A stretch of DNA of 64,000 nucleotides from Pegea sp. RAD2-039 (taxonomy: Eukaryota > Chordata > Thaliacea > Salpida > Salpidae): positions 434,001 to 498,000 of the forward strand of contig JAQGEQ010000213.1 of the NCBI GenBank assembly GCA_034620365.1, read 5' to 3'. The notes under the pieces are model-generated. The model saw only the letters and a program-made list of their open reading frames with translations, made no database searches and was not told the DNA's origin. Below are positions 31,201 through 42,774 of this stretch, piece after piece. Both the position numbers and the translations under genes were made by a program. Each line of letters opens with the position of its first letter. The first letter of the stretch is position 1.

Positions 31201-34200
31201 ACAAAAACTTACCACTCTCGATCACAGACTGTAAAACTTATCTACGATTGGTTTTTGTATAAGTTGGTGTTAAGCTGACTCAAATAGTTTTCATAAAAAC
31301 TTTTAAATAGGACTGTAGCCTGTACCGCTAGAATTAAAATTTGAGTCTTCTAACGCTACCAAACGAGCCGAAGTAGTTTATACAAAAACACTTTTTACGT
31401 TGAGATCTTTCAAATATTCTAAGTTTTAAACTGTTCTGGAAAGCTATGCATTTTGGGTTTTTGTATTTATCATCACTTATCAGGTAAAAAGAATAATTTA
31501 AAAAGTTAATTTGTTTGGCGGCAATATAATTAATTGCAATCGCGGCAGTAATTTTTGACTACAACTTTGCTCCTAATTATAAATTTAGGTAAAGAGAAGG
31601 AGTATAGACTTTCAAGGCTATTAACTTAACTTTGTTGCAATCTTTAACGAAATTAGAGTTTGAAAAATATCTTTATAAAGTAAGTGCTAAGCAATCTTTA
31701 ACTAAAGCTGCTACGTTTCTTTAAAAAAAACTTTTGAATTACTTAGTAATTTGGAAATTCAGATAAAAAGATAATTTTTTAAAATTCCATTTAAAATGAA
31801 AGTAACTAGATGTAAAACTAATTATTAGTAAATAGGACAAAAAACTTAACTCAGATTGTGTTAAAACGCAAACCTGTAGTTTTAAGTAATTGTCATTGAT
31901 TTAAACTTTATTAATCTTTTATTATCAGAAAAGAATTTGTTTTGATGATCAATTTTTGTTCTTATATTTGTAAATTTGAATTATTTAGGCTTAAAAATAA
32001 ACTTACAATTTATTAATGAAGCTTAAGTGAAACAACTCAAATGTTTTTTGGTGAAAAGAATAAAAGAGAATAATATTTGATTTAAATTTTTTACATTTTA
32101 CATAGACTAACAGTGCAATAAGTATTTAAAGAAAAGTATAAAGATAAGCATGATACACATAATTTATTTAAAGTAAAAAATTGAGAATTTATTTAATTAC
32201 CTCATCAGGTATATTAGAGTCTTTAATTTTATACTTAAAAATGAAATATTTTGCAGTGACGGTATGAAGTAGTCATATCAGCAATTATGATTTCTTAATG
32301 CAATTAAGCAATATATTACGTCTGAGGAAGTCGTTAAATTTTGAGAACTTCAACCATTTAGATGACTGTCACGACTTTCATTCCATAATATTTCTTAATT
32401 GCTTAGATTTAGGTTTTAGAGATTAATCTATTAAGTAGACTAAAGTTATTTTTTAAACTTAATCTTATAGTAGACAATTACCCAAAACTGTATTTGAAGA
32501 AACAATATAGATTTAAAGGACAATTCAATATATTTTCAATTGAAAAACCTTAAAGAATACAACTTCTGAAGCTTTTGGTAAATAGCAAATACTGAAACAT
32601 AAAAGTTGTAAAAGATATGTTTGCATAAGCTTCATTTTTTTCATATCCAACTTTTCTGAAACTAAAATCTGCTTTAATTCATTGCTTCCTGTCAATTTGA
32701 TGAATTAGATTTTGTAAAATTTCAATATACACTCGTTTTACTTTTAAGTAGTTTACATTTTTATAAATCAAAGCCTGATCATAACACAATTTTTTGATGA
32801 TGGTTTGCTTTCAACAAGAAATACTTTTTTATCACAGAATCATACGACGTCATGAAACATTTTGTATTTTACAGAAATATTTATCAAATAAGAATATTTT
32901 TCTTCTTTAGAACAAGTTATCAATTTTTAAATAAGATCTATTTAATTTTGAAACTGTTAAAGTATTAGATAATGCCAAGAAACGTGTTTATTCATCTCAA
33001 TCACATTCTTGTGCTTTATTTTTCATATTTCAAAAGAGTTATTTTTTCGCAATTAATTAACAACAGAACTTTTGAAACAACTTTTAAATCAATTTTCAAA
33101 ATTCAAAACGTTGCAATTCTAATAAATCTTACATTTTTACAGATTAAAAGCTCAGCTGAAAAGGAAAGTAGTTTGTTTTGAAAATTAATAAGCAACCAAC
33201 CAACAAAAGCAAAATTTACTTATTTTTCCAAAACATTATAATTAAACTTTTATATGTTGATTGAAAAGTTTTCAAACTTGAAAATTTTGATTGTTACTTG
33301 GTAATAACAAAAGAAAATTTGATTATTCAGGAAATGGCAGTAAGTACTTTGTCAAAATGAGTTGTGGCGAAATAATGAATTTTTACGTTTAGTGTTACTA
33401 CGATACAAGACCAAAAACCACTAAATTCCTTAATTGCGACAAACGCTTTTTACCTTACTTTAATAAATTATCAAATACTTTTAGTTGAAATATGAAAATG
33501 TCATGATACACAAAAGTGTTATCAGATTTATCAAAAAGCATAACAACATCCATAACTTTGAATGGCCAGCAAGCAATCAATCAAGTATATTATCATTTAA
33601 AGCTTAATCAAAAACTTAAAAGAGGGAAATGTTTGGATGAGAAATAAGCCATACGCAAATCGTGTTTTGGAATATTTCAAAAATATTATACTAGTTGTTC
33701 CTGGCGCTAAACACATAAAAAGGTTCTGATGAATTCTTAAGAGTCTTAACGACTTTTATTATCGATAATATCATCATAAGAGATTTATATTTATTTATTG
33801 ATGTATTCCTTTATCACATAGTATTAGAGTTCAACTTGAAAATAAGTCTATTTGCCAACTTGAATTTTGAATAGAAATTGAAGATTAGGGTGCGGCAAAA
33901 TGTAGCTTGAGTTATAAGAAACAAAACGAATCGAAAATTCAATTTGAATGATTTCCAATTGGTCTTCCTTTACTGCAGCTAATAGATGATATAGTATGAT
34001 AGACATGAGTAAAAAAACTATTTTTAAAAACAACGTTTCAAAATAAATCCTACTTGCTAAAGTAAATACTTAAATAAAATTGTTAAAAATCATTGTGTAA
34101 AAAGTGCTTGATCTTCATTTTAATATCTGTTGTTTTCTTAATTTTTTAGTTATTTGACTAAATTGTTTGAAAATCGAGTAATTAAATGAATGGAAGGAAA

Positions 34201-34711
34201 ACGAGCACTAACTCTTAAGCACATCAAGCTGAAGTATTGAGTTATGGAGATGATTAATTAATACCTAAAATAAAAGATTTATAATTAGAGAAAATATTTT
34301 GAGCAAAAAGTTTGGCTAAATTGAATGGTGACGTTTTCCTGTAGAAAGCCTGGCGGGAAATTACAAAAGTATCATCTTTCATCCTGAGGAAACATATGAA
34401 TATAAAAAGAGAACGGCAGCACTACTTTTAAAAAATCTTAAGAATTATCAAACACTTTCAGATATTAAAACTTTTAAAGTTTCATTAAAACTTTTATTTG
34501 TTAATTTTTGGAGTTAATCATTTCTTTACTGATGCTTTAAAAATATTTGAGGTTGAGTATACATCAGAGTAAGGGCTATTTAAGTTGGTTTTAAAAGTCT
34601 ACAACTGTATTCAATAACTTGTTTTGAACCTAAATATTTACTTTAAAATGTCAGTTTACTCTATTTTTATGACTCTAACCTATAAACATTAACACATATT
34701 TTTTTAGAACA
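28213..34711. other. 6.5 kb spacer between the two protease paralogues
   Basis: No coding exon or recognisable protease remnant was found here. A GC-richer patch at about 30460-30600 contains two ATCGCGA words (30559-30565 and 30574-30580) that look palindromic. Open frames such as 29271-29531 (minus) and 32972-33181 (plus) have AT-driven composition and no motif. Confidence 0.5.
28346..28351 (+). terminator. Polyadenylation signal AATAAA of protease paralogue 1
   Basis: First AATAAA downstream of the stop at 28212, at a normal 3' UTR distance of about 130 nt. Confidence 0.6.
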
Positions 34712-34741
34712 ATGTTTTCTAAAATTGTCAAAAATAAGAAT

Positions 34742-36836
34742 ATGAAAACAATCAAAATAATTTTGGTGCTTTGGATTACTACATGGAGTCAAGGTGAGTT
34801 GTTAAATTTTTCTATTCAAGTTTATATTTATGTCGAACAGCTGTTGAACTACTTTAAAACCTTTATTACTCAATTAATCTGTATCATTAAATAAAATAAT
34901 TTATAAAATCAAATCTCAATCATTTTCAGAAGCATTTGGTCGAAAAATAATATTTCCAGAAGGTCTTTATGAAGATGACATTATTGAATGGTCTGGTAAT
35001 CTTCCTAGTATAAGGATGAGATCATGGATTGACCTTAGAGGACTTTCAGATGAAATGAGAAAATTTAGAATAGAAATTCATCCTTATAAACATCGAGTAA
35101 TTCATTTTAATCTAGCTTTCAACTGATTGAACTCCAACACATATTTAAAAAAAGTAAAAATCATCCCATTACAGCCAAACTGATGATCTTTTGTTTTTAA
35201 AGATTTTAGTAGCTAAATTGCCATCTGTCTTTACACGCCGAGAAAGCATCTGTGCGATAGGTGCTGACTTGATTGCTCCAGAAAAAGAATTTAATATCAA
35301 AATCAGAGTTAAAGTTACCCGTTACATGATTTATGTAAACAATGAACTGAAGTACACTCTGAAGTAAGAATAACAGATACATCTGTTCATGATTAGAGGC
35401 CTTGAAACCTTTAAATAAATCATTGAACAATTTCAGTGATGTTTTAGATCCAAAATTGCTGAGATCTTTAAAGAGTGGGGGACCTGCAACTTTAACTTTA
35501 CTCAAGAAACTTGATGTTGGAGATTATAGTAAGATTAAATTTATAAATAAATAAAAACTAATGGCTTATTCAGTGTTATATTTGGTGTAGGCCGCCGACT
35601 TAACTCTAATTATTGCGGACGAACACGAAAGCTACCAGTAAATGAAAATATTTTCAGCAACGTTTGTAACTACCAAGAAAACGTCCTCCAGTCCCGTATT
35701 GTGTCTGGCACGCTATCAAGGCCTGGAACAGTTCCATGGCAGGTAGTTTGCAGTATTGGTTTATTTGATCTCTCAATCATTTACTGTTATTTACTCTACT
35801 TAAGGCTTCAGTTCGCATCAAGCCTCAATATACAAATGGTTCACCTCACAAATGTGGAGCCGCATTAATTAGCCAGTGCTGGGCCATATCTGCTGGTCAC
35901 TGCTTTCCTGTTGTTAAACGAAGGTTTTAAGAAACCCAGAATTAAATATGAAAAAGTTTGACGTTTTATTCTTTCAGAGCCTTGAAACGCTTTGTGGTTC
36001 GCGTTGGAGATTACTTCAATGATGACACACTTTCCAAACCCAACAAACAATTTGCATCGTATGAAAGTGTTCAAGACTTAGAAATTTCACAAGTTTATAA
36101 ACATGAGAATTATGCTTCAAACCCAACTTGGCGTAATGACATCGCGTTAATCAAGTTAAAAACTTGTGCTAAAATAGGGTAAATAGAGAATATCCAAATG
36201 GCATCCAAATTACATTTCTTAATATTTTATGTATTTCTAGAAACCTGGTCAAGCCTGTTTGCCTACCTAGTTCTGCTGATCAATTTGAACCTGGAGATTC
36301 TTGTACGGTATCTGGTTGGGGAGCTAGTAACTGGACTCAAAGTACGATTCATTAAACAATTTTGTTTTTATTCATTATTTGTTTCTTCAGCCAGCAGTGA
36401 ATACCCAAAATGCCTAATGTATGGCCAGGTCAAGATTTTATCTCCAGAAATATGTGAGCAACAACATTTTGATAAAGAATACAACAATCAAATAATGATG
36501 TGTGCGATGGTATGAGTTTTCTCCCACCGAAATCTCTTAGATGATTAATCATCATCATTTTAGGGCGATGGAGGTATAGATACATGTCAAGGTGACAGTG
36601 GTGGTCCATTTGTGTGTAGAAGAGGAGATGGCAACAAACATTTTCTGTTTGGTGTTACGAGTTGGGGAGTTAAATGTGGAAAGGTGCAATATGCAGGAGT
36701 TTATACACGAGTGGCATCGTTTATGAGTTGGCTATACCTAAAAACTTCACTTCATCCAAGTGATGAGGAGGTTTCAAAAAGAGTCAAGAAAAACAAGCTC
36801 TCTGATCAGTTATGTCAAAATATGATATATGAGTAA
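34742..36836 (+). CDS. Secreted galectin-like/trypsin-like serine protease, paralogue 2
   Basis: Predicted secreted S1-family zymogen, 478 aa from the ATG at 34742. An upstream in-frame ATG at 34712 would add 10 residues, but the later ATG gives a cleaner signal peptide ([18 protein letters not shown]). Exons: 34742-34793, 34930-35096, 35203-35363, 35437-35528, 35591-35742, 35805-35923, 35978-36178, 36241-36341, 36391-36509, 36564-36836. Exons 3, 4, 6, 7 and 8 have exactly the lengths of their paralogue-1 counterparts (161, 92, 119, 201, 101 nt) and all phases agree. The galectin-like domain spans about residues 20-157 ([35 protein letters not shown]). The linker has C166 and C183. Activation is at R193-IVSG. 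Triad: H240, D302, S400, with D394 giving trypsin-type specificity. The tail ([14 protein letters not shown]) is basic and polar. AATAAA lies at 36976-36981. It is a local duplicate of the gene at 25.3 kb. Confidence 0.93.
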
Positions 36837-37350
36837 ACTTTTATCCTGTTTTCTTGTAAATATTCTAATGATTATTGTTTGTAAACTATTTCAATGATGT
36901 CAGATTCTTTTTTGCTGTTAACTTTAATTTTTTAAACTTTTGTATTAGAAATAATTTTTGCATAGATTATGTTTTAATAAAATGTGATCAAGCGATGTAT
37001 GTTGACGAATCATAAAATTACTAAAAGATCAAAAATTGCTGAAAATCATAATCATATTTAAAATAATTCTGTTTAAATTATATTCAAATCGTATTACAAT
37101 TATTTGGTTTATTACCATTATTACCAGTATTAAGGATGAAATTACATGAATGGTAATTGATATCATATAAATACATAATAAAAATTAAAAATGGCTTTTC
37201 AATGAATGAATCCATTATAGGAAAACTTTATATAGATTTTATTTTTGACGAAAGCCAACAGTGATTACAAACATGTATAAAGTTCACTTTAATCTTTAAA
37301 TCATTTTTTATTAAAGAGTTTTTTCCATGATTTTTTAAAGAATATATTTA
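36837..37350. other. 3' flank of protease paralogue 2
   Basis: 3' UTR with AATAAA at 36976-36981, then AT-rich spacer. Nothing else was seen. Confidence 0.5.
36976..36981 (+). terminator. Polyadenylation signal AATAAA of protease paralogue 2
   Basis: First AATAAA about 140 nt after the stop at 36836, a spacing close to that of paralogue 1. Confidence 0.6.
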
Positions 37351-37354
37351 ATTT

Positions 37355-37510
37355 AGTAACTCATGACTGCAGACAACAAACCATACATATCTTATAGCAA
37401 ACAAGCAAAAAGCAATATGACGGTAAAAAGATAATGAAAAAGTCTTAAGTATTACTCTTTAGTATAATTAATGTAGAAAAATATGAGCACTGCAGAGGCA
37501 TAAATAAAGT
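37355..37510 (+). repeat. Dispersed repeat, copy 2
   Basis: Partner of the repeat at 2210-2400, with the same order of shared words (CTGCAGA, CTTATAGCAAACAA, CAATATGAC, TGAAAAAGTC, GTAGAAAA). It lies about 200 nt outside the 3' end of the non-LTR element and is not part of it. Confidence 0.6.
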
Positions 37511-37912
37511 AAAACTTAAGGGAAAATATAACGAGACTGAAAACAGTTTAAGTCATTTGTTGACGAAATTACTTTAATCATATATTCTACAACAATTTTG
37601 ATAAAGGTGATGGGTTTTGACACATTGATGGAGTCTAAAAGAAGATTTCAAACTATAGTTGAAAAGCTATTGTTATAAAAGTTGTTGGATGAGTTAATTT
37701 TGAATTTATTTTTTTATTTATTACAATAAATGCGAAGGAAGGTGCTTCAGGAGAGCACCTCTCGCTAACACACATTCTCACAAATAAAATCTATTTAGTC
37801 AAAAATATAGAAAGTAAAAGATGTAATACATGGTATTTCGATATCACTCAAAGCATATAATAGTGAACAATTACATGGAATGTTAATAATAAAAAAAAGA
37901 GAAAAAAACAAA

Positions 37913-38580
37913 TCACAGTTTAGAAATGACAATGTTGGCAATATTATAACGGTTCAACTTATTTTTGAACAACGCGAGTGATTCTGACATGACAATGTCT
38001 GATGGCAGCTGGTTCCATGTACTAATTGTGCGGTATGAGAAAAAAATCGCTCTGACCAATGTACCAGGTGATATAGGCTTATTAAGATGTAATGTGTGTC
38101 GTCTGAGTTGATATAACTTGAGGGGAGGACTAATGGAAAAGAAATCATCAAACTGAAGGTCAATTAAATTGTGGATAATTTTAAAAATAAGGTTTAAGTC
38201 GTATTTAATTCGTCGAATTTCCAAAGTATCTAAATTGAAGAAACTGAGACGATGTTTATAACTATCATATTTAATATTAAGTTTCCTACATACTAATCTC
38301 GTAAATGTGGCTTGAATAGAATCGATTTTTTTGATATCACCAACTTGATATGGCATCCATGCACTAACATTGTATTCAAGAATTGGACGTACGTACAATT
38401 TAAAAAGATTAATAAAAAAGCATAGGTCCTTAGAATTAAAGGTCTTTATAATAAAGAAGACAAGGTTGATTGATTTTCCAAAGATTTTGGAAACATAATT
38501 GCGCCATTTAAAGTCAGATGATAGAGTAATGCCAAGGTCTAGGACCAATTTTCTTAAATATTTCCTTTAATGTGATTTTT
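37913..38580 (-). pseudogene. ORF2 C-terminus of the non-LTR element (post-RT region)
   Basis: A 211-codon open frame starts in the thumb-adjacent region (LGITLSSDFKWRNYVSKIF), then YVRPILEYNVSAWMPYQ, RLVCRKL, RRIKYDLNLIFKIIHN and RTISTWNQLPSDIV. This is the typical ORF2 tail of CR1/Jockey-like elements. Upstream of it, at about 38580-38750, a different frame has the pre-RT linker (NYNGINKFLSDVDLISVF, RFTNIVKESMEKIIPFYR). The catalytic YxDD region that should lie between them is missing. Confidence 0.75.
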
Positions 38581-38759
38581 TGTTGGCTCTATAGAAAGGT
38601 ATGATTTTTTCCATTGACTCTTTAACGATGTTAGTAAACCTTGAGTAAATAGTATTGATGTCTTCGGAAGAGTTGAAAACAGAAATCAAGTCAACATCTG
38701 ATAGAAACTTGTTTATACCATTATAATTTCTACAGTAAAAAAATCCTTTTGCTTGAAGT

Positions 38760-39500
38760 TTTAACGTTCATGAAAAAAGTTTGATGGAGCTTGAATTCAA
38801 CAATATTGTGATCGCACGTTGGAGCAAAAGATTCTTTTTGATCAACGTAGATAATGTTCTCAGGTTTTGATGTGATAAGAAGATCCAAAGTATTACCACT
38901 AACTTGGGTCGAAAAGTAACTATCTGAGATAGATCATTGGCATTGAGGAAGCTTACAAAGGCATGACTTAGAAAGGGCGAATTAGTATTATCGCTATCCA
39001 AATTAAACGATTTTCCAATAAATGCTAAATTCGGGTTATTCCAATCAACTTTAATAAAATCAAATCCCCCAAAATATATAACTCAGGAAACACAACACTC
39101 TTCAGAGCCTTCAATAATGCCTTAATAGTAACCTTATCATTAATTTTAGAGGGTGGTAGGTAGGTACATATAAAACGAGAAAATTTGGACTTTGAGTAAT
39201 GAAAATCAAAAGCGGTAATCTCAAACCCTGAACAATTAATGGGATTGATCTGAATTCTAGAGATCATGGGTGCAAGCGATGTTTTGTAAATTACGCAAAC
39301 ACCGCCGCCTCTATCATGCAGTCTATCACAACGCAAAACACAAAAAAGAATTACCGTCAACCAGAAAAGAATCAGGATACAACGGTTTCAACCAAGTTTC
39401 AGTAATAAAATCAAATGTGAAATCTTGAGAATGCAAAAGAGCTTTCAATTGAAATTTTTTTTATTAATCGACCGTGCGTTGAAGAACATACCTAATGTAA
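38760..39500 (-). pseudogene. APE-type endonuclease remnant of the non-LTR element
   Basis: On the minus strand, in shifting frames, the endonuclease landmarks appear in order: NARSINKK (about 39460-39480), ITETWL (about 39400), RLHDRGGGVCVIYK, ICTYLPPS, a GD-FxFIKVDWNNP segment (about 39035-39075), then SPFLSHAFVSFLNANDLSQIV and a final CDHNIVEF (about 38785-38815). This is the usual target-nicking endonuclease of CR1/Jockey-type elements. At least three frame changes mean it cannot give a working enzyme. Confidence 0.7.
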
Positions 39501-39926
39501 TAGAAGAATTGTCTTTTTGACGCTTGTGAGATTTGATGATGGGCTTCTGTAAATTGATATATTGGTTATTAACAATTGAGTGCGGAGAGAGTTTGAAAAA
39601 AGAAGGTGTGGGTCTAGTGGTTATTTGCCACTTCCGTTTTTTGAAAAAAACTTTGACAATTCTCAAGGCCAATGGTGGACCTCGAACTTTGTATTTGAAA
39701 TCAGTTGGTTGTTCTTTCTGATTTCGGTTATACGCCTCTTCTAGAAGACGCTTATTTTCTAAGCAATCATCTTCACACATATCATGTGCTACTCTAATGC
39801 GCTCAATTTTTTGTCAAGCATTAGCTTATACAGCTTGGCAATAAACTTGCATTTGTTCCAACTTTCCTGAAATGATACTTTCAACGGTCTTTGATGATCT
39901 GAGCCTTTTGCTCCAAGTCTAGATAT

Positions 39927-40470
39927 TTATACTTTTGGAACGTCCACAAAATCAAGGCTTTGAGAGCACATTTGATTGAACAACTTACTGTCATCTTCTT
40001 TATCAGTCTCGGAGACATTGAAAATGATGACATTATTTTCGCTGTTCTCACGGTCTAAAGTGAGCTTTTTGTGCGTGTCGGTGACCTTCTTGGCAAGAAG
40101 CTGCACCATACTAGCATTTTTGTCGGATCCGTTATCACCGACCACCGAAGCCCATGTGACTGGTTTCTTTGTAGAGGCATCCAGTTCGTCCATTGATTTA
40201 GACAAACTAGAAATTTTCTCATTGATCTTGGCAACATCGTTGCCAATTTCCGATTTAAATTTAGCTAATTCAGCGGATATAGATTTGCTGATGTCGGATA
40301 ATTGGTTTTGATTAGAATTAGATGAAGGAGCTGTTGTGTCCATGGTTCTACATTTTATGCAGAACCATTTAAATCCCATTTGCTTCATTTGGTTGTTATC
40401 AAATATATCGTAAATTATTTTGCTCACATCACTACAGGTGAGATGAAACCAGGAAAGGTATTTGATGCAT
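39927..40470 (-). pseudogene. ORF1 remnant of the non-LTR element (PHD-like finger and coiled coil)
   Basis: The translated minus strand reads WFHLTCSDVSK, then FKWFCIKCR, the end of a PHD-type zinc finger as found in ORF1 proteins of CR1/L2-like elements. A heptad-like stretch follows (LSDISKSISAELAKFKSEIG to LSKSMDELD), and then RENSENNVIIFNVSETDKED, resembling the conserved segment before the ORF1 C-terminal domain. The frame ends at 39927 with a stop. A further ORF1-like basic segment (39445-39780) follows in another frame, indicating frameshift decay. The likely original role is nucleic-acid binding and chaperoning of the element's RNA; this is inferred from the family. Confidence 0.65.
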
Positions 40471-40489
40471 TCTTATGCCAGATCTTCAC

Positions 40490-42165
40490 TATAGCAAATT
40501 TTTTTTACTGAATTGATTGACTAAAAACGTATGAAAAAGTGCGATCTTTAAACAAATCATTAAATTAAAATGATAGAAACCATTAATGATTTCAAGCAGT
40601 ATTATAAGATCGGAGAAAGGGGGTTGATATCGCAAGAGTTTTATATTAGACTTATATAAACGGTCATTTAATGAACAAAAAGGTATGCAACATCTTAGGA
40701 AAGATTTTCTTGTAAACGATCCTTGAACAAGTTCAAGTTCTACAATATATCTTCAAATTTGAGAACTCCATACCGAAAAGTTAATCTCTAATTTAGATGT
40801 ATGCGGTGAACAGTTTAAACAATCTGCAAATATTTCTGGTCTTAAAACTTTGAATATGGTATGAAGAACAGAAACTAACTCTAAACAAATAATTTACGTG
40901 AATGGCTCATTTTAAGAATTTAGATATCCTTAATCACAAGTCTAAGTTTTTATTAAATGGATATTTGGAAATTTTGTTGTTGTTTGAATAACAGTCAGAT
41001 AATGTTGGAATTGAGTTGGAAGGTTTATTTAATCAGACTTTAATAAATTAATAAAAAGTAATTTGTTGAATAAAGGAACAAACAAGTAAAACAATTCTGA
41101 ACTCAAATTAAGAAAAACAATTTTCAATTTTGTCACGACTTATGTTACATATTTATGAGCAGTTTCTACAAATAGGTTGTTAGATAGATATTTGTTGTGG
41201 ATTTTTTACCAAAATCAATAGATAGCATTCAAAATAAGTAATTAAAAAGTTCGAGTTTTAAATGAAGAAATTACAACAATCTAAACTTCTTGCGAAACAA
41301 GTTGTATTTACATCAAATTAATCTTATTACAAATTTCTCTCAAAATTAAATTGCTTTAAATTTATTCGATTCTTTTTATAACTAGCTCACTCTAAAATTA
41401 CATCTCACATTTTTCTTATAAAAATGCAGTTGCATATAATTCATAAATTGTTTTAAAGTATTTGATCTCAAATTTTAATCAGCTCATTAAAAATTTCTGT
41501 TTATATAATGTATATCACAAACTTCAAAAGATTAATTCATTGCTAATCGCAATAACAGTTTTAACAATTAATTTAGAATTTTTTTTTCAGATTTTCAGTA
41601 ATAACCCATTCAAATATTGTGTTAAATTTTTATTAAGTAGATTTGAAACAAGAAATCCAACAAAGCAAATTTAACTGTTGCATATCAATCTAACATTTGT
41701 AAAGTGTTGAAACAGTGGAATGCTTGTTAAGCAGAAGATTAGATGAGCTTTGATAGTTTAATGAAATGTAGTGAACTTTATTGAGAAAATAATTGCACTC
41801 AGATAATACTTACGAAAGTTAGATAAATTGAAAAGCAATGTAAAATAATTATTCTCAAATATCAAATCTGCTTTAAAGTAAAAAACTTAAAAATGTTGGA
41901 AACGAATATTTATGATGAAAATGTAAGAACAGTTGAATTCATCATTGAGAATTATGCAGACTAGTTTAAATTGCTTTAAATAGAAAGAAAATAGTTGTAG
42001 TTTTATCATATGGCAAAAAGTATGTAGAAAAATTAATGTGGTCTAGGTTGTCTTTTGGTTGAGCTTTATAAGCCGAAAAAGTTATGAGCAGTAGATAGAA
42101 GAAAGTTGGTATTCTTTTCTGTACATGGGATTTGATTATAATGAAGAGCAACATGCGCTAAATTA
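40490..42165. other. AT-rich spacer between the retroelement and the repeat island
   Basis: No coding exon or repeat was recognised. Confidence 0.45.
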
Positions 42166-42169
42166 TAGA

Positions 42170-42490
42170 AACTCTATAATTTAGCTGTTAGATTGCACGG
42201 CTCATTACTCTAGAACAGCGGATTGTAAGTTTACTGTCTTGGTTCACTCTCATGGTCTTCACCATTTCCGAATCAACCACAAAGCAGCGACACAATTAAT
42301 CCATATTCGCAGAAGATGCGCGTTAGTTAGGAACGTGATATAGCGCGGCATACCATATCTTCGATGACGAGTTGAGGTTTAAGTCCACATGTGCAGAGCA
42401 CAATGGATTAGCAGTCAATCATCTTATTCACTGGTCTATCTTGTAAACCAGTAACATAGGCAATGCTGCATTTAAACGTATTAACGATAG
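42170..42490. repeat. GC-richer island, probable degenerate repeat of unknown family
   Basis: About 320 nt of balanced composition (GCACGGCTCATTACTCTAGA, GCGCGGCATACC, CAGAGCACAATGGATTAGCA) contrast with the surrounding AT-rich DNA. No frame is open for long and no exon phases fit the neighbouring ADAM gene. The style resembles interspersed repeats of flatworm genomes, but no second copy is in this window. Confidence 0.4.
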
Positions 42491-42774
42491 AAAACGAATA
42501 GTAAAAGAAATAATTAAGAGAATATTGCAGATATAAAGAAAAAAAGAAGTCTATTAACTGAAAAAGCAGCAAGGAAGAAATATGCTAGTTTACGTATAAC
42601 GACATCTTTTATCTCACAACTATAGCTGTTTACAGCATATTAAATCGCTGTTTTAGTTCAGAAACTGAAAATGCTGTCGAATTGTCTTCTAAAGACTGTT
42701 CGCTTGATTCATTTCCAGGTTTTAGAGGCTGAAAGACAATTTGGAGTTATTGAAAAGAAGTTGAATCTACAAGT

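Larger units (their letters stand above)
37700..40485 (-). mobile_element. Degenerate CR1/Jockey-like non-LTR retrotransposon with the RT core deleted
   Basis: Reading on the minus strand from 40485 to 37700, the parts are in normal order: ORF1 with a PHD-like finger and coiled coil, an APE-type endonuclease, the pre-RT linker, then the C-terminal part of ORF2 and a short 3' UTR. The 3' end runs into AT-rich ATTTATTGTAATAAATAAAA, preceded by a small hairpin (GAGGTGCTCTCCTGAAGCACCTT). The reverse-transcriptase catalytic core is absent, which fits an internal deletion of roughly 1.5-2 kb around 38550-38580. Stops and frameshifts break the reading frames, so the copy is dead. The family assignment rests on domain order and motif style, not on a search. 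The 5' boundary is approximate. Confidence 0.8.

Noticed and set aside
39976-40311. A plus-strand 111-codon gene
   Set aside because: It is the antisense of the coiled-coil ORF1 segment of the minus-strand retroelement.
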